Assembly (NCBI GenBank): GCA_024233935.1
Contig: JACKOY010000003.1
Location: 248,001-312,000 of the forward strand
Length of the DNA stretch: 64,000 nt
Reading direction: 5' to 3'
Source: Spirochaetales bacterium
GTDB lineage: Bacteria; Spirochaetota; Leptospiria; Leptospirales; Leptonemataceae
This document shows positions 18,501 through 25,675 of this stretch, in pieces. The position numbers and the translations under genes were made by a program. The notes under the pieces were generated by a model, which saw nothing but the letters and a program-made list of their open reading frames with translations, ran no database searches and was not told where the DNA came from. How positions within the stretch are numbered: the stretch's first letter is position 1; each line of letters opens with the position of its first letter.

Positions 18501-18876
18501 GATCTCGCCCTCCACTGTCTAATGTCCCGGGAACGCAAAAACTGAATCTAAAAGACAAAAAAATGGGAAAAAGAGAAAGAACATCTGCGAAACGCCAGCT
18601 GACGCCTTTGTATAGAGAGCGGCAGCTCATTTCAGCCGCCTCGCCTACCTCCACGCGTGATTGCCGTCAGCAGAACTACGTAATGCTCCCGCACCACCGG
18701 GCGACGACCGACCGGAAGCGCTAAAAAAACTGAACGGATCCCGGGGATTTCTCTTGCGGCCGACGACAGCCGCTTCTTCATCCTGACGATCGAGCCTCGC
18801 CCCTGGGACTCACCTGGCGAAGCTGTATTCGGCCTTCTCGTGCGGCCGAAGATCGTGCGTCCCGGAATGGTGCGGA
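18501..18876. other. Non-coding left flank of the cassette array
   Basis: About 375 bases with an A-rich part (18537-18585), probably holding the promoter of the leftward exported-protein gene, then GC-rich sequence without a credible gene. If an integrase gene and attI site ever existed here, nothing recognisable as a tyrosine recombinase remains. The right end runs into the junction-like motif at 18877. Confidence 0.45.
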
Positions 18877-18891
18877 TAATTGACGTTATAC
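18877..18891 (+). other. Left-end cassette junction, attI-like or attC remnant
   Basis: The 12-mer TAATTGACGTTA followed by TACG contains a core-like GTTATAC at 18885-18891. The same 12-mer recurs at 23139-23150, in the shortened junction before the RNase H cassette. There is no RYYYAAC arm, as expected for attI rather than attC, but the identification rests on the core and the repeat only. Confidence 0.45.
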
Positions 18892-18948
18892 GCAATCCGT
18901 GCGAATGCTAAGCATTTTTAACTCTGAGAAATCACTGAGGTTAAACTT

Positions 18949-19965
18949 GTGAGTAATTTAGAAAGAGTCTCCCCAAATGAGATTGAGAAAATCGAAAAGT
19001 TTACTAACGAGATTTCTCGAGATACGCTCAAGTCTTTGTTTTACCTTTTTACAGGGAAGCCTGACACAAGCTATCGTTTGCTAAACAAAGCGAGGACTAT
19101 AGGTCTGGCGGACTTGGAATCACTCAATGGAAAGGTCATAAACAAACTCAAGATACACAGCATTGACGCCATTATACCCAGTGTTTCTGTCGATTTTCGC
19201 CGCGGCGATGTCGTGGAATTTGGCGATTGGGCACAGTTTTCAACATTCGATTGGAAGGTCGCGGAATCGATTAGATCCATTACGATAAAGTGGGATTTTA
19301 TGCTGGACTTGCCGGGCTATGCCATTCCGCAGCGTCACACTCTGACAGTGATAATCACCTCAGTACCCAAGCCGAGTCATCTGATGCGGGCAATTCTAAG
19401 CACAGATTCCGAGGACTTGGATAACCTTGATGTCGGCATGGCTCCGGTTATGGCTCGTGTGGACTTTATAAATAGCGTGCTTAGCCATGAACTCTTGGCA
19501 CTCGTTGCCGACTGGCACGAAGGCCTCATCGTGCCGAAAGCCTGGAATCCATTCCTTGTTAAGCTACGAGAATGGAGCCATTGGATTAGAAGGATTATTC
19601 AATACAGTACACCGATCTCTTTCTTTGTAGTTGTGACATTAGCGGTCTTAGGCAAGTTCGGGGACAATTCTAATGCGGTGACGCTTCAATCACTGGTCTA
19701 TGTTGCTATCGGCGTTGCAGGGTTCATTCTCTCGCTAAACCTTTCTGCTCGCATCGGCGATTGGATGGGCAATACAACAGAACATCTTATAGACTCAACC
19801 GGTAGGTTCATCGTGCTTCGTATAACAAATGGGGACGAGAATGCCCATACCAAGTTGAATAGCAACAACCGCGGCAGGATCTTCAAGTTTACTGCTGTAG
19901 CATTAGTCAACCTTACGCTGAACATTATTGCCGGTTTGGTATTGGCGTTGTTTATCAAGAGTTAG
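18949..19965 (+). CDS. Cassette 1: membrane protein of unknown function
   Basis: 338 residues, GTG start at 18949. Residues 1-215 form a soluble domain. Three membrane helices follow (ISFFVVVTLAVLG, LQSLVYVAIGVAGFILSLNL, FTAVALVNLTLNIIAGLVLALFI). The soluble part has alternating beta-type segments (AIIPSVSVDFRRGDVVEFGDW, SITIKWDFMLDLPG, HTLTVIITSVPKPS). I recognise no family. Codon use is richer in A and T than the flanking chromosome, pointing to foreign origin. It occupies the first cassette, between the left junction and the first attC site. A soluble sensor domain joined to a small membrane module is a layout known from anti-phage effectors, but a function cannot be assigned here. Confidence 0.75.
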   Translation: MSNLERVSPNEIEKIEKFTNEISRDTLKSLFYLFTGKPDTSYRLLNKARTIGLADLESLNGKVINKLKIHSIDAIIPSVSVDFRRGDVVEFGDWAQFSTFDWKVAESIRSITIKWDFMLDLPGYAIPQRHTLTVIITSVPKPSHLMRAILSTDSEDLDNLDVGMAPVMARVDFINSVLSHELLALVADWHEGLIVPKAWNPFLVKLREWSHWIRRIIQYSTPISFFVVVTLAVLGKFGDNSNAVTLQSLVYVAIGVAGFILSLNLSARIGDWMGNTTEHLIDSTGRFIVLRITNGDENAHTKLNSNNRGRIFKFTAVALVNLTLNIIAGLVLALFIKS

Positions 19966-20002
19966 AGTCGTGAGAAGCTACGTCGTCGATCGCACGGACA
20001 TC

Positions 20003-20184
20003 GTCTAACGGCCGGCTCATGCGCTGCGCCCTCGCTAACGCTCGGTGCCCGGTCCTTGCACTCTCGCCGCGCTCGCGCGATCTCGGGGCGGAAAGAAGAA
20101 AGTATGCCCCTCGTCGCGCCGTGCTGCGGACAAATTGCTTCGCGCGTTGCGCTCGCAACTTCGCATAGCCGCTAAACGTTAGGC
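20003..20184 (+). other. attC site 1 (182 bp)
   Basis: Starts with core GTCTAAC (20003-20009) and ends with GTTAGGC (20178-20184). The left arm GGCTCATGCG pairs with the complement of the right arm CGCATAGCC, except for one unpaired C, the hallmark extrahelical base of attC. Beyond that, left CT and right AACTT form an unpaired spacer before the next GCG pairing. The long terminal loop contains secondary hairpins. Confidence 0.85.
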
Positions 20185-20207
20185 GCCATGTGCCTGGAGC
20201 CAATGGA

Positions 20208-21422
20208 ATGCAACCAATCATAGACACTATCTGGCAGAACAAGGAGTGGATCTTTAGCGGCATAGGGATTTCCATTATTGCGACCCTTTTCTGGCTATTT
20301 CGCCGTCTCTTTCAACCAAAGGAGTCGTCCACCACTTCCATTGAGGAGCAGACTGTTACTCACTCAAACATCACAGGTTCCGAAAACCAACCTTCTGACC
20401 AGTCGGTAATATACCAAGCCAATAGTCAGACAATATATCACGGAATGACCTACAAAGACGTCGAGTCGATTGCTACACGAATCTTTGAAGCAAGCATTCA
20501 AACATATACGCATGAGGCTCGAGATGAGATAGAAAGACGTTCCACTGAACTGAGGGATGAATTCACAAAGAAGATGAAAGGCAAATCTTTACCGGCTAAG
20601 AATATGGCTGATCCTGGAATGCAATATGCATTTCATCAGGCACAAAGTCAATTCGTCCGCACCGGCGACAAAGATCTCCTCGGTTTACTCGTTGATCTAT
20701 TAATTCATCGACAGCAGCATGCCAATCGTAGCGTAGAACAAATAGCAATAGATGCTGCTATTAAGGAAGGTGCGAACCTTACTCAATCCCAATTCAACAT
20801 CCTGACCTTGAAATTTGTGCTCTCGCGGACTATACGTCTCGATCTACAAAATCGTGACGCCTTTGCGGAGTATGTTAAGGGCTATATCATTCCATTCTTG
20901 GAACCATTGCAAATCTCCGTTTCCACAATAGAACACCTTTATTCTACCAGAACGGTCCGATCACTCGGAACCTCCAAGTTTCGCTCCCTTCCTCATATAA
21001 TGTTCAATCGATATCCAGGCCTATTCAGCAGCGGGTTCACTGAGAACGAATGGAAATCGGCAGGAATCACCGATGCGAACTACAAATCGCTCCTGATACC
21101 CTGCCTGAATGATAAAAACAAGCTGCAAATAGCTGCATTAACAACTGCTGTTGCTGAAGAACGAATACGTCAGCTAGATCCTGCCAGCACATTCAAGCCT
21201 CAAATCTTACGTTTCTTGCAGAATTATAAACTGAATGAGGATGAGATCCAGAAACTCTTCACAGATGTTGATTCGAAATGCCAGAGGCTTTTCAATTTCT
21301 GGAACAATGACGCGTTGCGGTCCGTTGATTTAACGACGACCGGAATTGCCATTGGCTACGCGAATCTTAGCCGATTACATCCAAATGAATCGGCTCCGCT
21401 AACCATCTGGATCAGTGAGTAG
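20208..21422 (+). CDS. Cassette 2: membrane-anchored protein, probably LPO_1073/Vpar_1526 family
   Basis: 404 residues from ATG 20208, with GGAG eight bases upstream; a GTG at 20190 in frame overlaps this ribosome site and is less likely. One N-terminal membrane helix (WIFSGIGISIIATLFWLFRRL) is followed by a Ser/Thr-rich linker. A helical cytoplasmic domain begins with MTYKDVESIATRIFEASI and continues with a DPGMQYAFHQAQSQFVRTGDKDLLGLLVDLL segment. From memory, this pattern matches a family named LPO_1073/Vpar_1526, scattered through unrelated bacteria and of unknown function. The low GC content and mobile position fit a horizontally spread accessory gene. No catalytic motif is visible. Confidence 0.75.
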   Translation: MQPIIDTIWQNKEWIFSGIGISIIATLFWLFRRLFQPKESSTTSIEEQTVTHSNITGSENQPSDQSVIYQANSQTIYHGMTYKDVESIATRIFEASIQTYTHEARDEIERRSTELRDEFTKKMKGKSLPAKNMADPGMQYAFHQAQSQFVRTGDKDLLGLLVDLLIHRQQHANRSVEQIAIDAAIKEGANLTQSQFNILTLKFVLSRTIRLDLQNRDAFAEYVKGYIIPFLEPLQISVSTIEHLYSTRTVRSLGTSKFRSLPHIMFNRYPGLFSSGFTENEWKSAGITDANYKSLLIPCLNDKNKLQIAALTTAVAEERIRQLDPASTFKPQILRFLQNYKLNEDEIQKLFTDVDSKCQRLFNFWNNDALRSVDLTTTGIAIGYANLSRLHPNESAPLTIWISE

Positions 21423-21471
21423 ATGTTCTGCGCCGTTCAGTTGATGCCACCTCTCCACCCAGGCACACAGC

Positions 21472-21778
21472 GCCTAACAGGGGCTTGACGCGCTGCGCTC
21501 ATCGCCTTCGGCTGCGGTGCTCGTGTAGAGTAGGCCATCGCTCCCTATGGGTCGCGATGGGCGTGTTCACCCCGCGGCCCATTGCCGCGGGGTGTCTTGT
21601 GCTCTCGCTTCGCTCGCGCGGATGCGCGCAGGGGAGAAGAATGTAATGCGCGCACCGCGCCGCACTGCGGACAAATTGCCACCGCGACAAGAGGTCGCTC
21701 GCGCTTCGCGCTCGCATTTAATGTGCGCTAACGCGCACAGTCGCGGTGTCAACTTCGGGTAGCCGCGGTACGTTAGGC
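21472..21778 (+). other. attC site 2 (307 bp, oversized)
   Basis: GCCTAAC at 21472-21478 and GTTAGGC at 21772-21778. The right arm, CAACTTCG...TAGCCG...ACGTTAGGC, follows the same pattern as sites 1 and 5. The terminal loop contains several perfect hairpins, for example TGTGCGC-TAAC-GCGCACA near 21723-21740, and the 94-bp module shared with site 4. At 307 bp it is far above the usual attC range. Confidence 0.8.
21515..21608 (+). repeat. 94-bp hairpin module inside attC 2, copy 1
   Basis: Matches 24135-24228 at 88 of 94 positions by hand alignment. It holds two inverted repeats: CCATCGC...GCGATGG, and ACCCCGCGGC...GCCGCGGGGT with a five-base loop. Both copies sit at the same relative place in the left half of the attC terminal loop. 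Confidence 0.9.
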
Positions 21779-21812
21779 GAAAGGGCTGCCATCTCAAAGT
21801 GGAGAGAGTATT

Positions 21813-22052
21813 ATGACAAAAAACGAGATTTCCGCTATCTATGATCCCGATTTTGAAACGCTTCTTAATCAGTGGGGTCTACTGGCCAAACTGCAACAAG
21901 GAGGCCTCAAATGTAGCATTTGCAAAACCATTCTTACGCAGGAAACAATTTCAGCCATCTACTCTGACTCGGGCAGTATCAAGTTTGTCTGCGATGAACC
22001 TGACTGCATAAAGGCTTTTCTGGCAAAGAAAGAGGCTAAATATCGTGTCTAG
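21813..22052 (+). CDS. Cassette 3, gene a: small protein with zinc-binding cysteines
   Basis: 79 residues, ATG 21813 with a GGAGAG ribosome site upstream. Cysteines are arranged CSIC...C...C (KCSICKTIL, then FVCDEPDCIKAF), which could hold one zinc ion as a treble-clef or zinc-ribbon finger. It has no membrane segment and overlaps the next gene by eight bases, so the two are translated together. I recognise no family. The pair is the only two-gene plus-strand cassette in the array, which suggests the products act together, perhaps as a small regulator or sensor with a membrane partner. Confidence 0.72.
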   Translation: MTKNEISAIYDPDFETLLNQWGLLAKLQQGGLKCSICKTILTQETISAIYSDSGSIKFVCDEPDCIKAFLAKKEAKYRV

Positions 22053-23115
22053 TGAAATAGTCACCGCTCTTATATCCTCTTTCGGAGTCTTGGCTGCCGG
22101 GATTATCGTCTGTGTCGTTCTCCTCCTTTACGCACCGGAGAAAATAGAGAAGTGGGCAAGTCTCCTGGCCAAATGGCTTTCCAAGATTCGCGTATTCTCA
22201 TCAGCCGCGCACCGTCGCTACGTCAAGTTTGACCTCCAAGGTCGGTTAAACGAATTCCTCAAGCGCAAGGCCAGGCAAAACCCATTCTTTGCTGTAGACC
22301 GTGTTCGCCTTGAGTACGTCGAACCGGACATCGATCGGCAGGCGTTCCTTCAAAAGGACGCAGTCTTGGTACGCATTCGCCGGCACGACCCCCGAGATCT
22401 TAACTTCGTTTTTGCTACTCATCTATGGGTTTCTACGGCTTTGCTGCACACAATAAAACGTTACTTGGCGCCAACACAGCGCGAATCATTGGATCTCTAT
22501 GTCACGTCCAAGATCTTGGAGGAGCAGAAGCCGCATATCCGTGGCTATTTTCTAGATCATTACCTCCACAACCGCGTGGCCGAAAACACCAAGGTCAGAG
22601 ACTACTATTCAACCTATGTCCATATAGATGAACGCGGCCTCTTTTTTGCGGTTTACATGCAAGAACTTGAGGCCATCGGCAGCCACGTCTTCGGTAAGCC
22701 GCAGAGCCAGGCTGTTGCAAAAGAAGTAAAGGACATGCTCGAGTTTCTCTCGCGCATAGCTGATCGAGAGCTTGGCGAAGAGAGCGACCTAGAATTCAAT
22801 CACAAGGTTTCAAGTTTCGCAATCGTCATTGTGGGAAAGAAAGAGAAGATCGAATACTCAATCGAACCGTACGTTACTTTCATACAAAATGGGCTCCTTC
22901 CTAAAGGCATTGTCAACATTCATCTCCTTGGCGCCCTCCAGAGAAAAACCCTTATAGACCAAATCTCTTACCGATTCACAGATCAATATGATCGTGTCCC
23001 GGGACGGATAGATAAGATTCGATTGCGCTTGGCTTCCCAAAACTGGCGCGAACATACACAGTACTCTGTTCTCCTGCGTAAAAAGAACCTACCCTTCATG
23101 GTTCGCGAGGATTAG
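22045..23115 (+). CDS. Cassette 3, gene b: membrane-anchored protein of unknown function
   Basis: 356 residues from the GTG at 22045, inside the end of the zinc-finger gene. One N-terminal helix (ALISSFGVLAAGIIVCVVLLLYA) is followed by an amphipathic segment and a large soluble domain. Conspicuous segments are DAVLVRIRRHDPRDLNFVF, then SLDLYVTSKILEEQKPHIRG and DYYSTYVHIDERGLFFAVYM. The C-terminus is strongly basic (KIRLRLASQNWREHTQYSVLLRKKN). No nucleotide-binding or nuclease motif is recognised. Coupling to a small zinc-binding protein on a mobile cassette makes a two-component accessory or defence function possible, but this is inference only. Confidence 0.72.
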   Translation: MSSEIVTALISSFGVLAAGIIVCVVLLLYAPEKIEKWASLLAKWLSKIRVFSSAAHRRYVKFDLQGRLNEFLKRKARQNPFFAVDRVRLEYVEPDIDRQAFLQKDAVLVRIRRHDPRDLNFVFATHLWVSTALLHTIKRYLAPTQRESLDLYVTSKILEEQKPHIRGYFLDHYLHNRVAENTKVRDYYSTYVHIDERGLFFAVYMQELEAIGSHVFGKPQSQAVAKEVKDMLEFLSRIADRELGEESDLEFNHKVSSFAIVIVGKKEKIEYSIEPYVTFIQNGLLPKGIVNIHLLGALQRKTLIDQISYRFTDQYDRVPGRIDKIRLRLASQNWREHTQYSVLLRKKNLPFMVRED

Positions 23116-23135
23116 TATCTGATGGCAGCGCCTTC

Positions 23136-23153
23136 GCCTAATTGACGTTAGAC
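23136..23153 (+). other. Collapsed attC remnant between cassettes 3 and 4
   Basis: GCCTAAT (23136-23142) and GTTAGAC (23147-23153) are separated by only four bases, so the L boxes and the terminal loop are missing. It contains the 12-mer TAATTGACGTTA also found at 18877-18888. It is probably a deletion product that can no longer fold as attC, or a recombinant with an attI-like site. Confidence 0.6.
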
Positions 23154-23170
23154 GAAATAGCCGGCGTCTC

Positions 23171-23959
23171 ATGCTTGTTGATAATGCTCTTAACATCTAC
23201 ACCGACGGGTCCTCGTTCTCCAATCCTCGTGTTGGGGGAATTGGAATGGTCTTCGTTGCCGTCGATGCGGAGGGGACCGTATTCTTTGAGGATGGATACG
23301 CTCCTCCGGGGTACCAGGGCGCATCGAACAACGACATGGAGCTCCTGGCATGTGTCGAAGCCTTGAAGGAGGCGGCTGGACTTAGTGCAGTGTCTCAAGT
23401 GTCAAAGGTAGTCGTCCATACGGATTCACGATACGTCGTCGACAACTACCCGAACTCTTTCTATTGGCGTAGGGCCGGCTGGAAGAATAGGTATGGTCGA
23501 CCGGTTGACCATCCCGAGCTCTGGAAGCGGCTTCACACAGCCGTCAAACGTGCAGGCAAACCTGTGAGATTCCAATGGATTAAGGGTCACTCCAGCAAGA
23601 ATCCCCACAACAAGCAGGCTGACAGGCTTGCTCGTCAATCTGCGAAGAATCCTATCAACACCCCCCTCCGCTACGCCTCGGTCGCGCGAAAACTCTCCAA
23701 GCACCAGACCCAGCCCGGCTCTGTGCGAATGCTTGGGCAGCGCGTCATCATCCGGATCGTTACGGCCACGTACCTCAAATTGCAAAAGGAGCACAAGTAC
23801 CGTTACGAAGTAGTATCAGACGATAGCCCGGACTGTGGCCTCGTGGACATCATTTACTCCTCAGCGGACGTCTTCCTGCGTCGCAATCACCGCTATGACG
23901 TTACCTTCAACACTGACCAGAAGTATCCCCAGATTGTAGAAGTACATGGTGAGGTATAG
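23171..23959 (+). CDS. Cassette 4: RNase HI with an additional C-terminal domain
   Basis: 262 residues. Residues 1-160 are a complete RNase H fold: first Asp in IYTDGSS, Glu in NNDMELLAC, second Asp in VVVHTDSRYV, the catalytic-loop His in IKGHSSKN and last Asp in KQADRLARQ. It should cut RNA in RNA-DNA hybrids. Residues about 165-262 are a separate beta-rich region (RVIIRIVTATYLKLQKEHKYRYEVV, then LVDIIYSSADVFLRRNHRYDV) that I do not recognise. Housekeeping RNase HI enzymes are about 150-160 residues, so the fusion and the cassette location both mark it as accessory. Replication interference, plasmid control or anti-phage activity are possible roles. Confidence 0.85.
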   Translation: MLVDNALNIYTDGSSFSNPRVGGIGMVFVAVDAEGTVFFEDGYAPPGYQGASNNDMELLACVEALKEAAGLSAVSQVSKVVVHTDSRYVVDNYPNSFYWRRAGWKNRYGRPVDHPELWKRLHTAVKRAGKPVRFQWIKGHSSKNPHNKQADRLARQSAKNPINTPLRYASVARKLSKHQTQPGSVRMLGQRVIIRIVTATYLKLQKEHKYRYEVVSDDSPDCGLVDIIYSSADVFLRRNHRYDVTFNTDQKYPQIVEVHGEV

Positions 23960-24083
23960 CTGCCCTGCAGTGCGGACTACATCCTCATATGGCCATCGCT
24001 CGCCCATGGCCCGCGAGTCGCCCGTTTGTCGGCGTTGATATCCGAAAAAGCCACGCGACCGGCCTGATCCAGAGACGCCGGCT

Positions 24084-24353
24084 ACTTAACAGCAGGCTGA
24101 AGCGCTGCGCTCCTCACTCCGCTCGGCTTCGTTCCGGTGCTCGTGTAATTTAGGCCATCGCTCCCTATGGGTCGCGATGGAAGGGTTCACCCCGCGGCCC
24201 ATTGCCGCGGGGTGTCTTGTGCTCTCGCAATCGTAAGCCTTGCTCCCGGTGGTCGCAATGCGAGGGCAAACTCCTCGACTCGCTTTGCTCGCTGGGAAAA
24301 GTTAGTGCCCCTCGCCGGGCCGCACTGCGGACAAGTTGTCGCAAAGGTTATAC
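24084..24353 (+). other. attC site 4 (270 bp, right arm degenerate)
   Basis: Left core ACTTAAC (24084-24090) and possible right core GTTATAC (24347-24353). The left arm AGGCTGAAGCGCTGCG resembles sites 2 and 5. The consensus right arm CAACTTCG..TAGCC is missing, and the sequence jumps from CGGACAAGTTGTCGC to the core. Probably damaged by a deletion; the 94-bp module is intact. Confidence 0.65.
24135..24228 (+). repeat. 94-bp hairpin module inside attC 4, copy 2
   Basis: Second copy of the module at 21515-21608, differing at six positions that lie in two short clusters outside the hairpin stems. Conservation of the stems and change in the linkers suggests that the fold, not the sequence, is preserved. 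Confidence 0.9.
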
Positions 24354-24356
24354 GAC

Positions 24357-24890
24357 ATGCTGCCCCGCCTAGTACTAATATGTTGCGCGTGCATCCTTGC
24401 GCATTGCGACAGGCAGCTACAGGCCTTCGTTGATGCGGAAGGCGGTCTTCGTATGCGTTACGAGCCGGACCTACAGGCGGAAGTTGTCGCCTTGATTCCT
24501 GATGGCTCCCAAGTCTCGGTGCTCGCAGTGCATCCCCCACTTATCGAAATCGATAGTCGGCGTGGCCGCTGGAGTCAGGTATCCTGGAATAGCAAAGTCG
24601 GCTGGGTCTTCGGCGGCCTTTTGCGGCCCATTCCCGGTCCGTATCCCATTACTGGCTCGTTACAGGAATTCGTCGCCAGCAAGAAGCTGTTCATCGACGA
24701 CCCCTTCTGTCCCTTCATCTCTTTCGGTCCCGACGGGCTTCCCGACCATATCCAGGCCATGCACGGCAACGCCACAGGCATAGAAGCCACTTACGACGAC
24801 AATGCTCTGCATATTCGCTGGCAGGAATCTTACTGCACCTTCTTTCCTGAAGGCACGCGCTGTTGGCCCCCCGAGCCCGTTCGGGCGTAA
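24357..24890 (+). CDS. Cassette 5: lipoprotein with SH3-like domain
   Basis: 177 residues from ATG 24357, only four bases after the degenerate attC core. A lipoprotein signal peptide (LPRLVLICCACILAHC) ends in the lipobox LAHC. Then comes a bacterial SH3 (SH3b) domain: GLRMRYEPDLQAEVVALIPDGSQVSVL followed by GRWSQVSWNSKVGWVFGGLL. The last 80 residues have paired cysteines and acidic stretches. Lipoproteins with this SH3b-plus-tail layout are common in Leptospira. The GC content is close to the host's, unlike cassettes 1-3, so this gene may have been captured from the same lineage. Expected location is the outer or inner membrane, facing the periplasm. Confidence 0.75.
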   Translation: MLPRLVLICCACILAHCDRQLQAFVDAEGGLRMRYEPDLQAEVVALIPDGSQVSVLAVHPPLIEIDSRRGRWSQVSWNSKVGWVFGGLLRPIPGPYPITGSLQEFVASKKLFIDDPFCPFISFGPDGLPDHIQAMHGNATGIEATYDDNALHIRWQESYCTFFPEGTRCWPPEPVRA

Positions 24891-25023
24891 GTGGAGCTCG
24901 TCAACGGCCGCCCGCGTTTCATCCCGGATCCCTCGGCTCCAGGTCCTTACAAACCGCAGCCGAGCTATCGTCTCGGCGAAAGAACCGGCTATTGCGGTTA
25001 GGTAGAAGAAGGGGCAGCACTTC

Positions 25024-25261
25024 GCTTAGCAGGGCGCTGACACGCTGCGCTCCTCGCCTTCGGCTGCGGTGCTCGGTCCTTGCACTCTCGCTTCGCTCGT
25101 GCGAACTCGGGGCGGGGCGAAGAAGGAATGCGCCTCACCGCGCCGTGCATCGGACAAATTGCGGCTGGCAAGGGGAAGGCGTTCGCTTCGCGAACGCAAA
25201 GTATTGTGCGCTGTTGCGCACTGTTGCCGCCGCAACTTCGTGTAGCGCCGGAACGTTAGGC
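25024..25261 (+). other. attC site 5 (238 bp)
   Basis: Left core GCTTAGC (25024-25030, one mismatch to RYYYAAC) and right core GTTAGGC (25255-25261). The left arm GGCGCTGACACG pairs with the complement of CGTGTAGCGCC except for one unpaired G, the extrahelical base. Internal hairpins include GCGTTCGC-TTC-GCGAACGC and GTGCGC-TGTT-GCGCAC. The stop codon of the leftward vapC lies inside the right core. Confidence 0.82.
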
Positions 25262-25675
25262 GTCATGGTGGCCGGACGCCAACCAGTTCTCAACCTTCAG
25301 CCCCTGAACGCGTGTGAATTCGCGAACATTGTTCGTCACCAGGGTAGCACCAAGGCACCGCGCGTGGCCTGCAAGCATGAGATCGTAAGCACCAATCCTC
25401 TTCCCGGCCTTCTCCAGGGCCGTACGGATCCGCGCAGTATCAAGGGCTGCCGTCTCATCAAAGGCAAGAACTTCCATAGGGGCCAGAAAGCGAGTCAATG
25501 CGAGTTCATTCTTCGCCACCTGTCGGCTCTTGTAAGCCCCAGTGGCCAACTCGAAGAGCGTGACGGAAGACACTGCTACGTCTTCAGGCTTTGCTCGAGT
25601 CAGCCGTCTGAGCAACTCCGCCGACTTTCCGTTGATTAGGTAGATGCAGATGTCCGTATCGAGCAGATACTTCAT
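25256..25675 (-). CDS. vapC: Cassette 6: VapC-type PIN-domain toxin
   Basis: 139 residues. PIN-domain acidic residues are in place: Asp in MKYLLDTDICIYLI, Glu in SSVTLFELATGAY, Asp near GAYDLMLAGHA, and the terminal acidic/Asn segment LVTNNVREFTRV. VapC toxins are Mg2+-dependent RNases that cleave tRNA or rRNA. The gene overlaps the antitoxin by four bases and is read leftwards, against all other cassette genes. Its TAA stop codon is the complement of TTA in the attC core GTTAGGC, so the cassette boundary itself ends the protein. Confidence 0.92.
   Translation of the reverse strand: MKYLLDTDICIYLINGKSAELLRRLTRAKPEDVAVSSVTLFELATGAYKSRQVAKNELALTRFLAPMEVLAFDETAALDTARIRTALEKAGKRIGAYDLMLAGHARCLGATLVTNNVREFTRVQGLKVENWLASGHHDA

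Noticed and set aside
18632..18895. Short leftward frame at the left edge of the array, considered as an integrase remnant
   Set aside because: It shows none of the tyrosine-recombinase residues (R...HxxR...Y) and has Arg/Gly-rich random-looking content.
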